A stretch of 64,000 bases of DNA, from the NCBI GenBank assembly GCA_017550965.1, contig JAFZNK010000300.1, positions 1-64,000 of the forward strand, written 5' to 3'. A program made the position numbers and the translations under genes. The notes under the pieces are model-generated. The model worked only from the letters and a program-made list of their open reading frames with translations, had not been told where the DNA came from and made no database searches. Each line of letters starts with the position of its first letter. The first letter of the stretch is position 1. Below, in pieces: positions 16,220-26,700 of this stretch. The DNA is from Thermoguttaceae bacterium. GTDB lineage: Bacteria > Planctomycetota > Planctomycetia > Pirellulales > Thermoguttaceae.

Positions 16220-17410
16220 GTGTCTCAATTGGGTAGTTCATTCGCACTAGCGCCGTTTTGGTCTTTGCACAAAGTTTTAACGAGGCCTCGCATTTTGTCA
16301 TCGCTGTGCTGGCTCTTTTGCCTTTCTTTATTCCTGCCTGTCGCGAAAGCGGAGGATCAAAATCCTAATAAAGAAACGCCCGTTCTATCCGCAAAGAAAA
16401 TCAGCGACGACGAAATCAGAGTTTTTGTCGACGACGCCTTTTTCGCAGCGTACCGTTCCGACTATAAAGGCACGCCCATTGTTTGGCCTATTTGCGGAAT
16501 CGATCAAACGCTGGCAACTCGTGCCTGGCCGATGATCGACGACGTAGACGTCGACGCGGAGCAAGATCCCGAGATGAAAACGATTTACCAAAACGCCGTC
16601 GTTTCTGAGCGCGGCGGGGTCAAGGATCATCCGCATCACCGTTCGCTCTGGTTTAACCATGGAAACGTTTTAGGCGGGGATTTCTGGGGAGGGACGCCTT
16701 CTGTCATCAAACAATCCCGACTCTTAAATCTCCAGTGCGACGGTGATACAGTTCGCGTTCAAACAGAGAATTATTGGCATAACGACAAATTAAACAGGGA
16801 CGTTTGTCGAGACGTTCGCGACGTCGTTTTTGGAGTTCTTTTTATCGGAGATAAATTGGTTCGATATCTGGACTTTTCCGTCGAAGTTTTCGCTTTGGAG
16901 GACGGGGTGGTTTTCGGGGACACCAAAGAGGGTTCTTTTGGTATACGCGTGCCCAGTCCAACGGCGATGACGTCGAAAAAAATCGATCCCCAATGGGGCG
17001 GATCTATTCTTAACGATCAGGGAGACGAAGGCGGCGCCACATGGGGAAAACGCTCCAAGTGGGTAAATTACGTAGGCCCGGCCGAGCGTTTTCTTACGGG
17101 AAAGGAACTGGAACAAGAATATGCCAAAGACGCAAGCGCAAAAGATTTTCCGTTAACCCAAATGGGAATCGCAGTGCTTAGCGGACCGACAAGTCTGGGC
17201 CAGCCAGCTTGGCGACACGTTAGAGACTATGGACTTTTTGCCAGCAATCCTTTTGGACAACGGGATTTTGAACCTAACAATCCGGATGCAAACGGCGAAA
17301 GAAAACTTAACAAAGGCGATTCGATGACTTTTAATTTCCGCGTTTTGTTCCATAGCGGCAATTTGACGCCGGATGAACTGAACCAAGCCTATCAGAATTA
17401 CGTCAAATAA
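16220..17410 (+). CDS. DUF6807 (PmoA-like) exported protein
   Basis: 396 aa with a long signal peptide (hydrophobic core LSSLCWLFCLSLFLPVAKA). The body matches the DUF6807 family, annotated in databases as PmoA-like: WPICGIDQTLATRAWPM, then KDHPHHRSLWFNHGNV and DFWG, a His-rich segment that is the clearest family mark, and near the end WRHVRDYGLFASNPFGQRDF. Despite its name the family is not shown to oxidise methane. In planctomycetes and Bacteroidota it sits among sugar-degradation genes, and a carbohydrate-related role is likely (inference). The start is uncertain: GTG at 16220, or TTG at 16229 with the GAGGTG acting as ribosome-binding site. A terminator follows at 17481. Confidence 0.85.
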   Translation: MSQLGSSFALAPFWSLHKVLTRPRILSSLCWLFCLSLFLPVAKAEDQNPNKETPVLSAKKISDDEIRVFVDDAFFAAYRSDYKGTPIVWPICGIDQTLATRAWPMIDDVDVDAEQDPEMKTIYQNAVVSERGGVKDHPHHRSLWFNHGNVLGGDFWGGTPSVIKQSRLLNLQCDGDTVRVQTENYWHNDKLNRDVCRDVRDVVFGVLFIGDKLVRYLDFSVEVFALEDGVVFGDTKEGSFGIRVPSPTAMTSKKIDPQWGGSILNDQGDEGGATWGKRSKWVNYVGPAERFLTGKELEQEYAKDASAKDFPLTQMGIAVLSGPTSLGQPAWRHVRDYGLFASNPFGQRDFEPNNPDANGERKLNKGDSMTFNFRVLFHSGNLTPDELNQAYQNYVK

Positions 17411-17480
17411 ACCGGCGTGTCGCCGAAAGTTTTTAAACGATCCCCTGTAGCCATATCCAGGGGCAAGTCGAACCCTTTGC

Positions 17481-17516
17481 AAAAGCCGACAGGGACAGTC
17501 GCCAGCGTCGGCTTTT
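17481..17516 (+). terminator. Rho-independent terminator after the DUF6807 gene
   Basis: Stem AAAAGCCGAC (17481-17490) / GTCGGCTTTT (17507-17516) with a T-rich tail. Confidence 0.8.
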
Positions 17517-17572
17517 GTTGTTGACAGGACTTCTTACAACATTTGTCGTTCCCTTTTGGAAAAAAAGAGCAT

Positions 17573-20500
17573 ATGGATTCTCAAAAATTCAGAACTCAAT
17601 GTCCGTTTTGTTCAGAAATCTATCAGTTAGACAGATCGCTGATAGGGAGAATCGTCGCTTGTAGTAAATGTCGCAAGTCGTTCCGTCTTGAAGAAACGTT
17701 CGCCGAACAAAATCAGGTTCCATCCTCCCGTCAAGACGAAACAGATCAGCCTGTCAACGCGGCCCGTCCTGAGGGGAAAATCAACGCAGATTTCAACGAC
17801 TCCGTTTCCCTTGAAATGATTGAGGAATTTGCTCGTCGTTTTCCAGATCCTCCTAAGGGCGTTTGGCAAGTCGGCGACACGTTGTTGGACGGCATGTGTC
17901 AAGTTTTACCCCTTACCCCGGAGAAACTCTATGCCGAAGGCGGCGTAGGAGTCGTTCAACGCGTTCGTCGAAAAGACTGGAACGTCGACCTTATTATCAA
18001 GAGTCCTAAACCGGGAGTCGTCCTGACGGAATCAGGAAAGGAAAGTTTTGAGCGGGAATGTCAAACCTGGATTGAATTGGGGTTGCACGCTAACATCGTT
18101 TCCTGTTATTTCGTACGACGAATCGACGGAATACCAAGGCTTTTTGCCGAACTGGCGCCAGACGGAACGTTAAACGACTGGATATCTGACAAACGCATTT
18201 ATTCAGGTTCTAAAGAAGAGGCTCTGGCACGGATTATCGACGCGTCTATTCAGTTTGCCTGGGGACTGGAACACGCGCATCAACAGGGACTTCTCCACCT
18301 GGACGTCAAGCCGAGCAACGTCATGATATCCGGCACGACGGTCAAAGTTACCGACTTTGGTCTCTCAAAATTCGCAGCCCCCAGCGAAACTTCCGAGATT
18401 TCGACTTCTTTCTGCGAAGGGATGACTCCGTCGTACTGCTCGCCGGAACAGTTTCAAGCGTTTCAAATCTATCGAGAACGTCGTCAAAGCGGCAATTCGT
18501 CCAAACAAGGTTTTGCGACGATTCCCATGACCAAACAATCTGATATTTGGTCATGGGCCATCTCGGTTTTAGCGATGTTTCACGGACGTTCTCCTTGCAA
18601 AAAAGGAGGGCAAACAGCCGCAAAAGTATTCGATCTCTTTCTACAAGCGCCTCCATCCCCCATGAAACCGATAATTCCCGTCGGCATGGTTGATCTTCTG
18701 CGTTGCTGTTTCAAGGAGAATCCCGCCGATCGCCCGGCTTCTATGCAATACGTCGCCGACGAGTTGGTCAGAATATACGAGGAAACGACGGGAAACAAAT
18801 ACTGTCGACGTCAACCGAAAAACGCCGCGTTAACCGCCGAGAGTTTTTCAAATCGAGCGATATCGTTACTCGACCTTGGAAAAACGCACGAAGCGCTTGA
18901 ACTCCTGCGACGCGCCGACGAGGCGTCGCCCAACCATCCCCAAATCAAATTCAATTATGTCCTGGCTTTGTGGCGAGCGGGATTGTTGCGCGACGAACAG
19001 GCGGTTCAAAAAATCAACGATCTTACCCAAAATAGCTCCGCGGATCCGTCAGCCTTCTACGTTTTCGGACTGACGCATCTTGAGCGCGGAAAATTGCAGG
19101 AAAGCGTCGTCGCGTTCAATCATGCTCTTGAACTTGATCCGAGTAGAAAAGACGTCCGACATTCCCTGGAGGAGATCAAACAATTACTTCCGTTCGATTC
19201 GTTGTGTCTTACGCAACACGTTTTGAATCGGGGAGACGACGACAAGCTCCCTTCGCTGTTTGTCGACGAATCAGGCGAATTCATGATTGTTGAATTCATC
19301 GACCGAAGGATCGCCCTATTAAAAATTCAGTCGGGTCAAACGCTTGCAACGTTTCTAAGCAAGAAGGACGCTGGGAACAACAACGCCGGCGGTCGCAACT
19401 ATTTGGCGATTAGCGAAGATTATAAATGGAATCTTGAATCGACAAGTCCAACGGAAATTCTCGTATCGACGGTCGCTCATACAAAAAAATCTGTTCCGAA
19501 AGCCAGTTATCGATTCCACCTCGTAGATTGGGGGCAATTTAGCCCCAGCTCCGTGACCGCAGGCGCTTCTCCCAATTCCCAAACAATGAAAATCGTTCCG
19601 GATGAAAACGGCGTCAGCGTGCTTTCGGAGCAAACTTCTCAATCCCAATTTGACGCGGTGGAAGAAGAGCAACTTCTGACTGCTTACGCCGTCGCTCCGA
19701 ACGGAAAATGGCTTGTTACAGGAGGCGACGAATCGCTCATTCGCGTGTGGAACGTCCCTCAAAAACGTTGCATGCGAACGTTTCACGCGGCAGGCGGCGT
19801 TGTCGAAGCGCTTTGGTTCGATCCAAAAGCGCGAATAATCGTCTCTTTGGCAAAACGTAACATCTGCCAAATCTGGCGCGTCACGCTGCTTTGCAACCAT
19901 CCAAAAAAATTACGCGCGCCTCATTTGCTTTGCTTGATCAACTCTTCGGAAGAACTTCAAGAGCGACAAGCGCAGATGGATAGCTTTTATAAAAACGCTA
20001 AAGAGGCGGCGGAACAAAAAGACAATTCAAAACTCCTTCAAGCCTACCGAGCAGCGAAAGAAATTCAGGGGTGGCAAGCGGAACGCAATAAATTTGAAAA
20101 CCTTCTGGAAAGGAGAATTCCCCGCGCCAATCTGGAAGACGCCGTTCAGGCGTTCCAAATTCACGCGCATGAAAGCGACGTTTCCACTCTCGCCTTAGCG
20201 TGGGACGCCTCATTTCTCGTTTCTGCTGGAAAAGACCGAGCTATCCGCTTGTGGACGGACCCGTCCTGTCAAGGCGAAGAACTGACTAAACGTCGCCAAG
20301 GCCTCGTTCAACGCCCTCAGAATTGGAAACAAACGTTAGAATTAAACTACCATTACGATTGGGTTCGCTCGATCGCATTGTCTCCTAATAATCGTTTTTT
20401 GGCGTCTGGCGGTTGGGATCATCGAGTCGTTCTATGGGATATTGCCAAGGGGACTCGATTATTTACGCTTCCCGAACAGGTTAAAAATCTTACCAAACTT

Positions 20501-21376
20501 GGTTTTGCGCCTGACGGAAGGACGATCGCGACGGCGACTGCAAACGGAGCCGTTGCGCTTTGGGATCTTGCCACGGCTCAAATCCTTATTCGACTCGACG
20601 TTGGCTCGGGATATACGCGCGCGCTCTCTTTTAGTAGAGACGGACGTTTTTTTGTTACGGCGACCGACGATTCCATTGTTCGTTTCTGGAACGGCAGAAG
20701 CACGTTGCCATGGAAAGAAATAGGCGGATTCCAGGCAAATATCCTTACGCTCGATCTCTCGTACGACGGATCCCGATTGGTTGTTGGATGCGACAACGGC
20801 AAAATCTACGACGTCGATCTTCGCGATCCAAATTTGAAATCGCGAAGAATTCTATCGGGACACTTAGGGGCTATTAATGTGGTAAAGCTTTTTTCTGACG
20901 GAAAATGGCTTGCTTCTTCAGGCAAGGACAAAACTATTCGCGTTTGGGATTTACAGAAAGGGGAAGAAGTCCGCAAAATAGCCAGCGCCGACGACGAATT
21001 CTGCGACTTAGCCGTTGATTTTTCAGGATTGACGCTCGTCGCCGGCTCCACGGCAGGTTCTATAAGAAGTTGGAATTTACTGTGGGACTACAATTTACAC
21101 GCGCCGCGTTCTCGCGACGAACTTCTAACGGCTCTCGCTCCCTTGTGCGATTACTACGCGTTTAACAACAAATTGCGTTCTTCCTCGACGCCTCCCAATA
21201 AATACTATGGAACCAACGCAAAGGAACTCATAAAGAGTTGTTCCGATTCCGGCAAGTTAACTCCTAAAATTGCACAAAAGATTTATTTAGAGGCAAAATA
21301 CAGAGGTTTTTGCGACGTTTCTTTTGAGGAGACAAGCCAACTGATCGCCCATATTTGGAATCAAAACAGAGAATGA
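17573..21376 (+). CDS. Zinc-ribbon / Ser-Thr kinase / TPR / WD40 protein
   Basis: 1267 aa, apparently soluble. Residues about 8-40 form an MJ0042-type zinc ribbon (CPFC...CSKC). The kinase domain spans about 115-400: glycine-loop region GGVGVVQRV (about 123), Lys of strand 3 in LIIKSPK (141), catalytic loop HLDVKPSNV (about 242) and DFGLSKF (about 261), then SPEQF. The catalytic loop has HLD, not HRD, a non-RD kinase that may not need activation-loop phosphorylation. TPR units (about 420-555) and a WD40 propeller (about 690-1190; GKDRAIRLW, GGWDHRVVLWD, GKDKTIRVWD) follow, with a helical stretch of about 60 residues between blades. The ATG at 17573 is chosen over the TTG at 17543. It probably phosphorylates partners held by its WD40/TPR part; targets unknown. 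Confidence 0.9.
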   Translation: MDSQKFRTQCPFCSEIYQLDRSLIGRIVACSKCRKSFRLEETFAEQNQVPSSRQDETDQPVNAARPEGKINADFNDSVSLEMIEEFARRFPDPPKGVWQVGDTLLDGMCQVLPLTPEKLYAEGGVGVVQRVRRKDWNVDLIIKSPKPGVVLTESGKESFERECQTWIELGLHANIVSCYFVRRIDGIPRLFAELAPDGTLNDWISDKRIYSGSKEEALARIIDASIQFAWGLEHAHQQGLLHLDVKPSNVMISGTTVKVTDFGLSKFAAPSETSEISTSFCEGMTPSYCSPEQFQAFQIYRERRQSGNSSKQGFATIPMTKQSDIWSWAISVLAMFHGRSPCKKGGQTAAKVFDLFLQAPPSPMKPIIPVGMVDLLRCCFKENPADRPASMQYVADELVRIYEETTGNKYCRRQPKNAALTAESFSNRAISLLDLGKTHEALELLRRADEASPNHPQIKFNYVLALWRAGLLRDEQAVQKINDLTQNSSADPSAFYVFGLTHLERGKLQESVVAFNHALELDPSRKDVRHSLEEIKQLLPFDSLCLTQHVLNRGDDDKLPSLFVDESGEFMIVEFIDRRIALLKIQSGQTLATFLSKKDAGNNNAGGRNYLAISEDYKWNLESTSPTEILVSTVAHTKKSVPKASYRFHLVDWGQFSPSSVTAGASPNSQTMKIVPDENGVSVLSEQTSQSQFDAVEEEQLLTAYAVAPNGKWLVTGGDESLIRVWNVPQKRCMRTFHAAGGVVEALWFDPKARIIVSLAKRNICQIWRVTLLCNHPKKLRAPHLLCLINSSEELQERQAQMDSFYKNAKEAAEQKDNSKLLQAYRAAKEIQGWQAERNKFENLLERRIPRANLEDAVQAFQIHAHESDVSTLALAWDASFLVSAGKDRAIRLWTDPSCQGEELTKRRQGLVQRPQNWKQTLELNYHYDWVRSIALSPNNRFLASGGWDHRVVLWDIAKGTRLFTLPEQVKNLTKLGFAPDGRTIATATANGAVALWDLATAQILIRLDVGSGYTRALSFSRDGRFFVTATDDSIVRFWNGRSTLPWKEIGGFQANILTLDLSYDGSRLVVGCDNGKIYDVDLRDPNLKSRRILSGHLGAINVVKLFSDGKWLASSGKDKTIRVWDLQKGEEVRKIASADDEFCDLAVDFSGLTLVAGSTAGSIRSWNLLWDYNLHAPRSRDELLTALAPLCDYYAFNNKLRSSSTPPNKYYGTNAKELIKSCSDSGKLTPKIAQKIYLEAKYRGFCDVSFEETSQLIAHIWNQNRE

Positions 21377-21447
21377 ACTCGCTTATGGGTTAAACGCTAA
21401 GCAAAAGCCAAGAAAACCTTTAACGACTATTGAGAAAAACAAACGTC

Positions 21448-22062
21448 CTAACTTCTTAATGAGGCGTTTGCTTCCTCGCAAACTCTTTTGATTACGCCGG
21501 GCGGTAATTCGTTAAACGACAGAGGAGGAACTGCCGGCTCCTGAAATACCCCAAGAATCCGCTCATACCATATAACGTCAAGCCAACGTCCAAATTTGTA
21601 TCCCGTCTTTGGAAAGACGGCGACGGAATGAAAGTCGTTTTTTTGATGAAAAACGCAACTCTCGGCGTTTTCTGCGACAACAACGGCATAAGCAATTTTG
21701 TACCCCTGAATAGCCAAATAATCAATTAAAGCTCCATATAAAACGCGACCTATGCCGCGTCCTTTGGCATGACGATCAAGATAAATGGTCGTTTCCGCGC
21801 ACCAGGCGTAGGCGGCTCGTTCAAAAGCCGGATGCGCGTAGGCGTACCCCAATATTTCTCCGTCTTCGCAAAAAACCAGATAAGGACATTTCTCAGAAAA
21901 GGCGCGTATTCTTCGTTCAAACTCGTCGACGCCGGGCGCCGTATATTCAAACGACGCCGTCGTACGCTCGACGTAATACGAATAAATTGAACACAATCGA
22001 TAAGAGTCGTCAGGAGTCGCAAGTCGCACGCTCCTGTGTTGAAACTTAGTGTCTGCGTTCAT
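21448..22062 (-). CDS. GNAT N-acetyltransferase, phosphinothricin acetyltransferase-like
   Basis: 204 aa, cytoplasmic. The GNAT fold begins with VRLATPDDSYRLCSIYSYYV and TTASFEY, a pattern typical of the Pat/MddA branch that acetylates amino-acid analogues such as methionine sulfoximine or phosphinothricin. The acetyl-CoA loop is RHAKGRGIGRVLYGALIDYL (about residues 110-129; R/Q-x-x-G-x-G/A), then VVAENAESCVFHQKNDF and a GYKFGRWLDVIWYER end that is also characteristic. The natural substrate is unknown, and resistance is not implied. It runs towards the kinase gene, with a 70-nt gap that has no clear terminator. Confidence 0.88.
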   Translation of the reverse strand: MNADTKFQHRSVRLATPDDSYRLCSIYSYYVERTTASFEYTAPGVDEFERRIRAFSEKCPYLVFCEDGEILGYAYAHPAFERAAYAWCAETTIYLDRHAKGRGIGRVLYGALIDYLAIQGYKIAYAVVVAENAESCVFHQKNDFHSVAVFPKTGYKFGRWLDVIWYERILGVFQEPAVPPLSFNELPPGVIKRVCEEANASLRS

Positions 22063-22484
22063 AAAGCAAGCCTTTCTTAATATGCGTCCGTCAAACGTCG
22101 CGATGAAACATTCGCAACTTTTGGCTATTATACATCAGAAACGATCGGTTGCTCAATACGTTGACGTTTTGATCTCTTCCGCGTCCCCATTTAAAAACAG
22201 TCGTCGCTCGCGAATATAAACAATTCAGCGTCCTATCATTGGGGAATAGAGAGCGTTATAAAAAAAGTCGGGGACTTTTTTCGATTCGTATTCTGTGTAT
22301 AATTGAGGAGTTGTTTTGTTCTTTTGGGCAAAACGAGACCTTTACGCGTTTTTGCCGACGTTCTCAGACCTAGCTGTCGAAAGAGACGACGCATGCCTCG
22401 CTCAAACGGCCTTCGTGTAAAAGTCAACAGCTCCAATTGTCGCCATTATACTTTTATGCCAATATATAGATCAGGAATAAGCGA
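22063..22484. other. Divergent intergenic region with palindrome and BtaA-like leader
   Basis: 422 nt between divergent genes. A tight hairpin AAAAAAGTC-GGG-GACTTTTTT (22261-22281) looks like a bidirectional terminator although no gene ends here. A TATAAT at 22298-22303 could start the plus-strand gene with a leader of about 175 nt; its -35 box is poor. No coding frame is supported. Confidence 0.4.
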
Positions 22485-23681
22485 ATGGGTTCTCTCGCCG
22501 AACGTATCAGTATGAAGGTATTTACCTCCGTACACGGCAATAATCTCGTCTACAACACCTGTTGGGAAGACCCCCGACTTGACAAAAAGGTCCTAAATCT
22601 CACATCGGAAGACAACGTCTTCGTGATCACTTCCGCCGGTTGCAACGCGCTCTCTTACGCTATTGGCGGAGCAAAACATGTGTATTGCGCGGATATGAAT
22701 TATCGCCAAAACGCGACTCTTGAACTCAAAATCGCCGGAATCAAAGAACTGGATTACGAAACGTTTTTCCAACTGTTCGGCGAAGGCCGTCTTCCGGGCG
22801 TTCAACAGATTTATCGAGATAAGCTCCGTCGTCATTTGAGCGAACAATCTCAACAATACTGGGATCAATATATTAAGAAGTTTTTTGACAATCCGCGTAA
22901 GACTTTCTACTTTTGCGGCACTTCCGGTTATTTGGCCAAATGGATCAACACGTACGTCAATTTACGGGGCATGCGCAAAAAGTTGACCGCGCTCATTAAC
23001 GCGTCCAGCATTGAAGAGCAGAAGGAACTTTGGAACGATCTACGCAAAAAGTTTTGGTCCCCTTTGATGCGCTATGTCGTCAACCTTGACACGACGATGT
23101 CGATGATTGGCGTTCCCAAGGACCAAAGAAAACAAATTGAAAAAACCTACGGCGACGTTGTTCCGTTCGTTCAAGAGTGTCTTGATACGATCTTTAGCGT
23201 TCTGCCGATTCAAGACAATTACTTCTGGCGCGTTTATATTACCGGATGCTACACCAAAGAATGCTGTCCCGAATATTTAAGTCGCGAAGGTTTTGACGTC
23301 CTCAAAGCGGGCGCCGTGGACAACGTTACCGCTTACACTTGCACTGCCGAGCAGTTCCTCCGCAAGAATCCCGACGTCAAAATTAGCAAATTTGTCTTAT
23401 TAGACCATATGGATTGGCTTTCAGATAATTTTTACGACAGTCTGGTTAGCGAGTGGGACGCGATTCTCCAGACGGCGACTCCTCACGCGCGCGTTATTTG
23501 GAGAAGCGGAGGACTCGACACGTCGACGTATATCAATAACGTCCCCGTTAAATTGAACGGACAGGAAAAGAAACTTGGCGATATTCTTGACTACAGCCTC
23601 GACGAGGCCGCCGAACTACATAAATTATGCCGTGTTCATACTTACGGCAGCTTCTATATCGCCGATTTACTTAATGATTAG
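22485..23681 (+). CDS. DUF3419 / BtaA-like aminocarboxypropyl transferase
   Basis: 398 aa, no signal. The family includes BtaA, which transfers the 3-amino-3-carboxypropyl group of SAM to diacylglycerol, the first step of betaine-lipid synthesis. The match is strong at the N-terminus: VYNTCWEDPRLDKKVLNLT, then VITSAGCNALSYAIGGAKHV and CADMNYRQNATLELKIAGI, the SAM-binding region. FFQLFGEGR and the later LLDHMDWL and IWRSGG also fit. No BtaB-type N-methyltransferase is nearby, so the final product is uncertain. The ATG at 22485 has AGGA 9 nt upstream. Activity is inferred from family only. Confidence 0.82.
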   Translation: MGSLAERISMKVFTSVHGNNLVYNTCWEDPRLDKKVLNLTSEDNVFVITSAGCNALSYAIGGAKHVYCADMNYRQNATLELKIAGIKELDYETFFQLFGEGRLPGVQQIYRDKLRRHLSEQSQQYWDQYIKKFFDNPRKTFYFCGTSGYLAKWINTYVNLRGMRKKLTALINASSIEEQKELWNDLRKKFWSPLMRYVVNLDTTMSMIGVPKDQRKQIEKTYGDVVPFVQECLDTIFSVLPIQDNYFWRVYITGCYTKECCPEYLSREGFDVLKAGAVDNVTAYTCTAEQFLRKNPDVKISKFVLLDHMDWLSDNFYDSLVSEWDAILQTATPHARVIWRSGGLDTSTYINNVPVKLNGQEKKLGDILDYSLDEAAELHKLCRVHTYGSFYIADLLND

Positions 23682-23798
23682 ACGATTCTCTATCGCTCGC
23701 GCCGTCCTGAATCAATAATTCAGCGACGGCGCGACGCCCGTTTGGTAAGATTATTCCCAACCGTCTATCAAACGAACATTTCTGCAAGACTCGACGAC

Positions 23799-26700
23799 AT
23801 GATATCTCTGATCCCTTGTTACAGTCTCGAAGATTTTTCGATTTATCGTCAAGCCTCTGAAGTCGATGAAATTTTTTCCGCATGGTCCGCGCTCTATCAT
23901 CCGGCTCTTGTCGCGCACTTTGGGGACGCTCCTCGCTGGGAAGCGGCCGGCAGTCCTTCAACCGGTAAGCAACGTAGGCTTGTCGTCGTCCCTCCATGCG
24001 CGGAATATCTCGTTTCAAGGTCTTGGTTGAAATCCGCCGAAGAGGAAGGCGCGATTATCATACGTCACGTCGCCGATCGAGACGAGATTATAAGAATCGC
24101 GCTTGAAAAACTTAATTTATCCCCAGACGGTGCTGAAAACCAATCTTCCCAAACTGAACCGCAAAACAAAGTCGGAAAAGAGGTACAAAACGCCTCTCCA
24201 ATCCCAAAGCTTCCTTATGACGACGCAGCCGAATCTTTTTTAGCCGTTGGACTATGTTGTCTTCTTGAGGAACTACTCACGCGCAAATTGCGATATATGA
24301 GTAATTTGGATCAGGTTAGTTTCAACATGCGTATTGTCGACGCAGCCAAGGCGCATGTGACAAACAACGTAGAAGAACGAGAAAAGAATCTGCAAAAAGC
24401 GTTCGATCTTCTTACAACCTCAAAAGAATACTTCTTTCCAACGGCGACTAAATTTCTCGACTTAACATGGATAGAAGAGGAAGACTTCGCAAAAACGCTC
24501 CCAGAAGAATTATCGTTTAGGAAGCTTAGAGGTGAAAAAACGAATCTTGTCCTTCCCGTCCCGCTTATGAAAAAATGTGAAGCGGAACACCCGGAAACAT
24601 TTGTTGCGCTTCGGGAAGAGATTCAATCCAATCGCGTTACTCTAATCGGAAGCGACAAGTGGGAAGCGCCGCTTTACCTGATGGGACCGACCGAAATCGC
24701 TAATCAACTGATTGCCGGACGCAACGAGTATCTTCGCGCGTTCGGCGTCGCCCCGACTGTTTTTGGGCGTCAGGAAGCCGGTTACGCTCAAATACTTCCT
24801 CAACTTTTGAAACAAGCCGGTTATCAGGGCGTTTTATCTCGTACCGGCGACGGTTGGTCTCTTCTCGAAAAACCGGGCGATCGATCTCAGTTTCGTTGGC
24901 AAGGACGAGACGGATCTACGATCGCCGCGTTGTGTAAAAGGCCGCTCGACGCGACAAGTAGCGAAGATCTGTTGCAACTCCCCGACAGGATAGGAAATTC
25001 GTACTATTCCGACAACGCGAGCGCAATTGTGTTTGAACACAGACCGGGCGCAGAATCACGTTGGCTTCGCGACATTTTGCGCATGGATCGATATTCCCCG
25101 GTTCTGGGCAAGTTCTACGACGTCAACGACTATTTCCGCGTCACCGAAGGAACAGGCGACAAAGAAAAATTCGTCAAGGATCGATTCAAGACCAATTTCT
25201 TATCTCGTTCGGTAAAACGCAATCGTTCCGACGTCGTTTCAACGTGGGTAAGACGCCAACGATTATGTCAAATAAGAGCGACTCTTGGCGCGCTTGAAAC
25301 AACGATCAGAACCCTAACTCACAAAACAAAAGCGCGGCCGGAACTGGAACAGGCGTTTAACGAGTATCTTACTCGTTCCGCCGCTCTGCTTGAAAAGACA
25401 GAAAATGTTCTTGAAAGCGTCGATAAGTATCTTCTGCCCGTCGAACAAATTCAACCCGTTCAAATTCCAGAATTAGACGTTCTCTTCGAACAACTTGAAG
25501 AAAACAAACGGCAAACGTTGACCGCGGCGTCGCAATATCTGTCGCAGGCTCAAGGAAAAAACGACGAACAGTCGGGCAGTCTGTTCGTCAACGTCGCTTC
25601 TACCCAACAAAACGTATTTTGGGAAGCGTTTTCATCAACAGGCAAAGACTCAATTATCGAAAGGAGTCAACGTCATTTCGAACAAATAACAGCCGTTAAA
25701 GTCAGATCTTTTTCAAGTCCAACGTCAGACGTCGTTCAATACGTCGCCACGCTTCCAGCCGGCGCGACATTTTGGCTCCCCACTTTTGACGACGTCGAAT
25801 ATCGCTTTCATTCGCGTCCGCTTTTTGACACGCAACTTCCGTCCCAAAGTTTTCTATCGTCAGAAAAAGGAAACGAAGGACAGTCTGAACATATTTCTGA
25901 CGAGCCAGGCTCTTTGGTAAAGGAACCCGCCAATAAGAAAAAAGGCGGCCTATTTCAGAAATTTGCGTCAAAGATACGAGGCGACGTTCCCAATTCGGCA
26001 AACGGTCAAGATAACGAAACAGAAGACTCCGATTTTCGGGCGTTAGCCGAATATGTCGAGAAAAGATATTCCCAAACAGAAGTCGAGAAATATTACAGGC
26101 TTCACAACGATTTCTTCGAAATAAGGATCGATCCGGTCATGGGATCGGTTCGCCGTTTAACAACTTACCGTTCTAACGCGCGCTTATCGAACGGGGTGTT
26201 GAGACAACCAGGCATTGGAAATCGACTCGCCTGGGATTTCGCACTTAAGCTTCCGGAAGATCTTTTGAAAGAAGACCATCGTCCAATAGAAGATTCCTAT
26301 TACGGTTACACAACCTCCGCCGCCGACTCTATTGAAATCCTTTCCAACGGACCGAGCGTTGGACGAATTAAAATTGCCGGTCGGATGATCGCTCCAAACG
26401 GCGAACTGGCCGGCAAATATACGCAAACGCTAACCGTTCGATTAAAAAGTAAAGCAATTGACGTCGAAGTGGAACTTGAGCCAATCGTCTCGCCGGGCCC
26501 TGCCCCCTGGGAATCGTATTACGGATGTCGATTGGCGTGGAAAGATCCTATGGCGGAAATTAAAGGAGGGGTCGCCGCGTCGCTCATTGGAACGACAAGA
26601 GACTACATACAAGCGCCTGAAAGCGTCGACGTCCGTAGCGACGAACATATCGGAATTACGTTCCTTTCCTCAGGACTTCCCTATTTCAAAAGAATCTCCG

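Noticed and set aside
21448-22062. Acetyltransferase as an antibiotic or herbicide resistance gene
   Set aside because: Pat-like GNAT proteins are common housekeeping enzymes; no mobile or resistance context is present.
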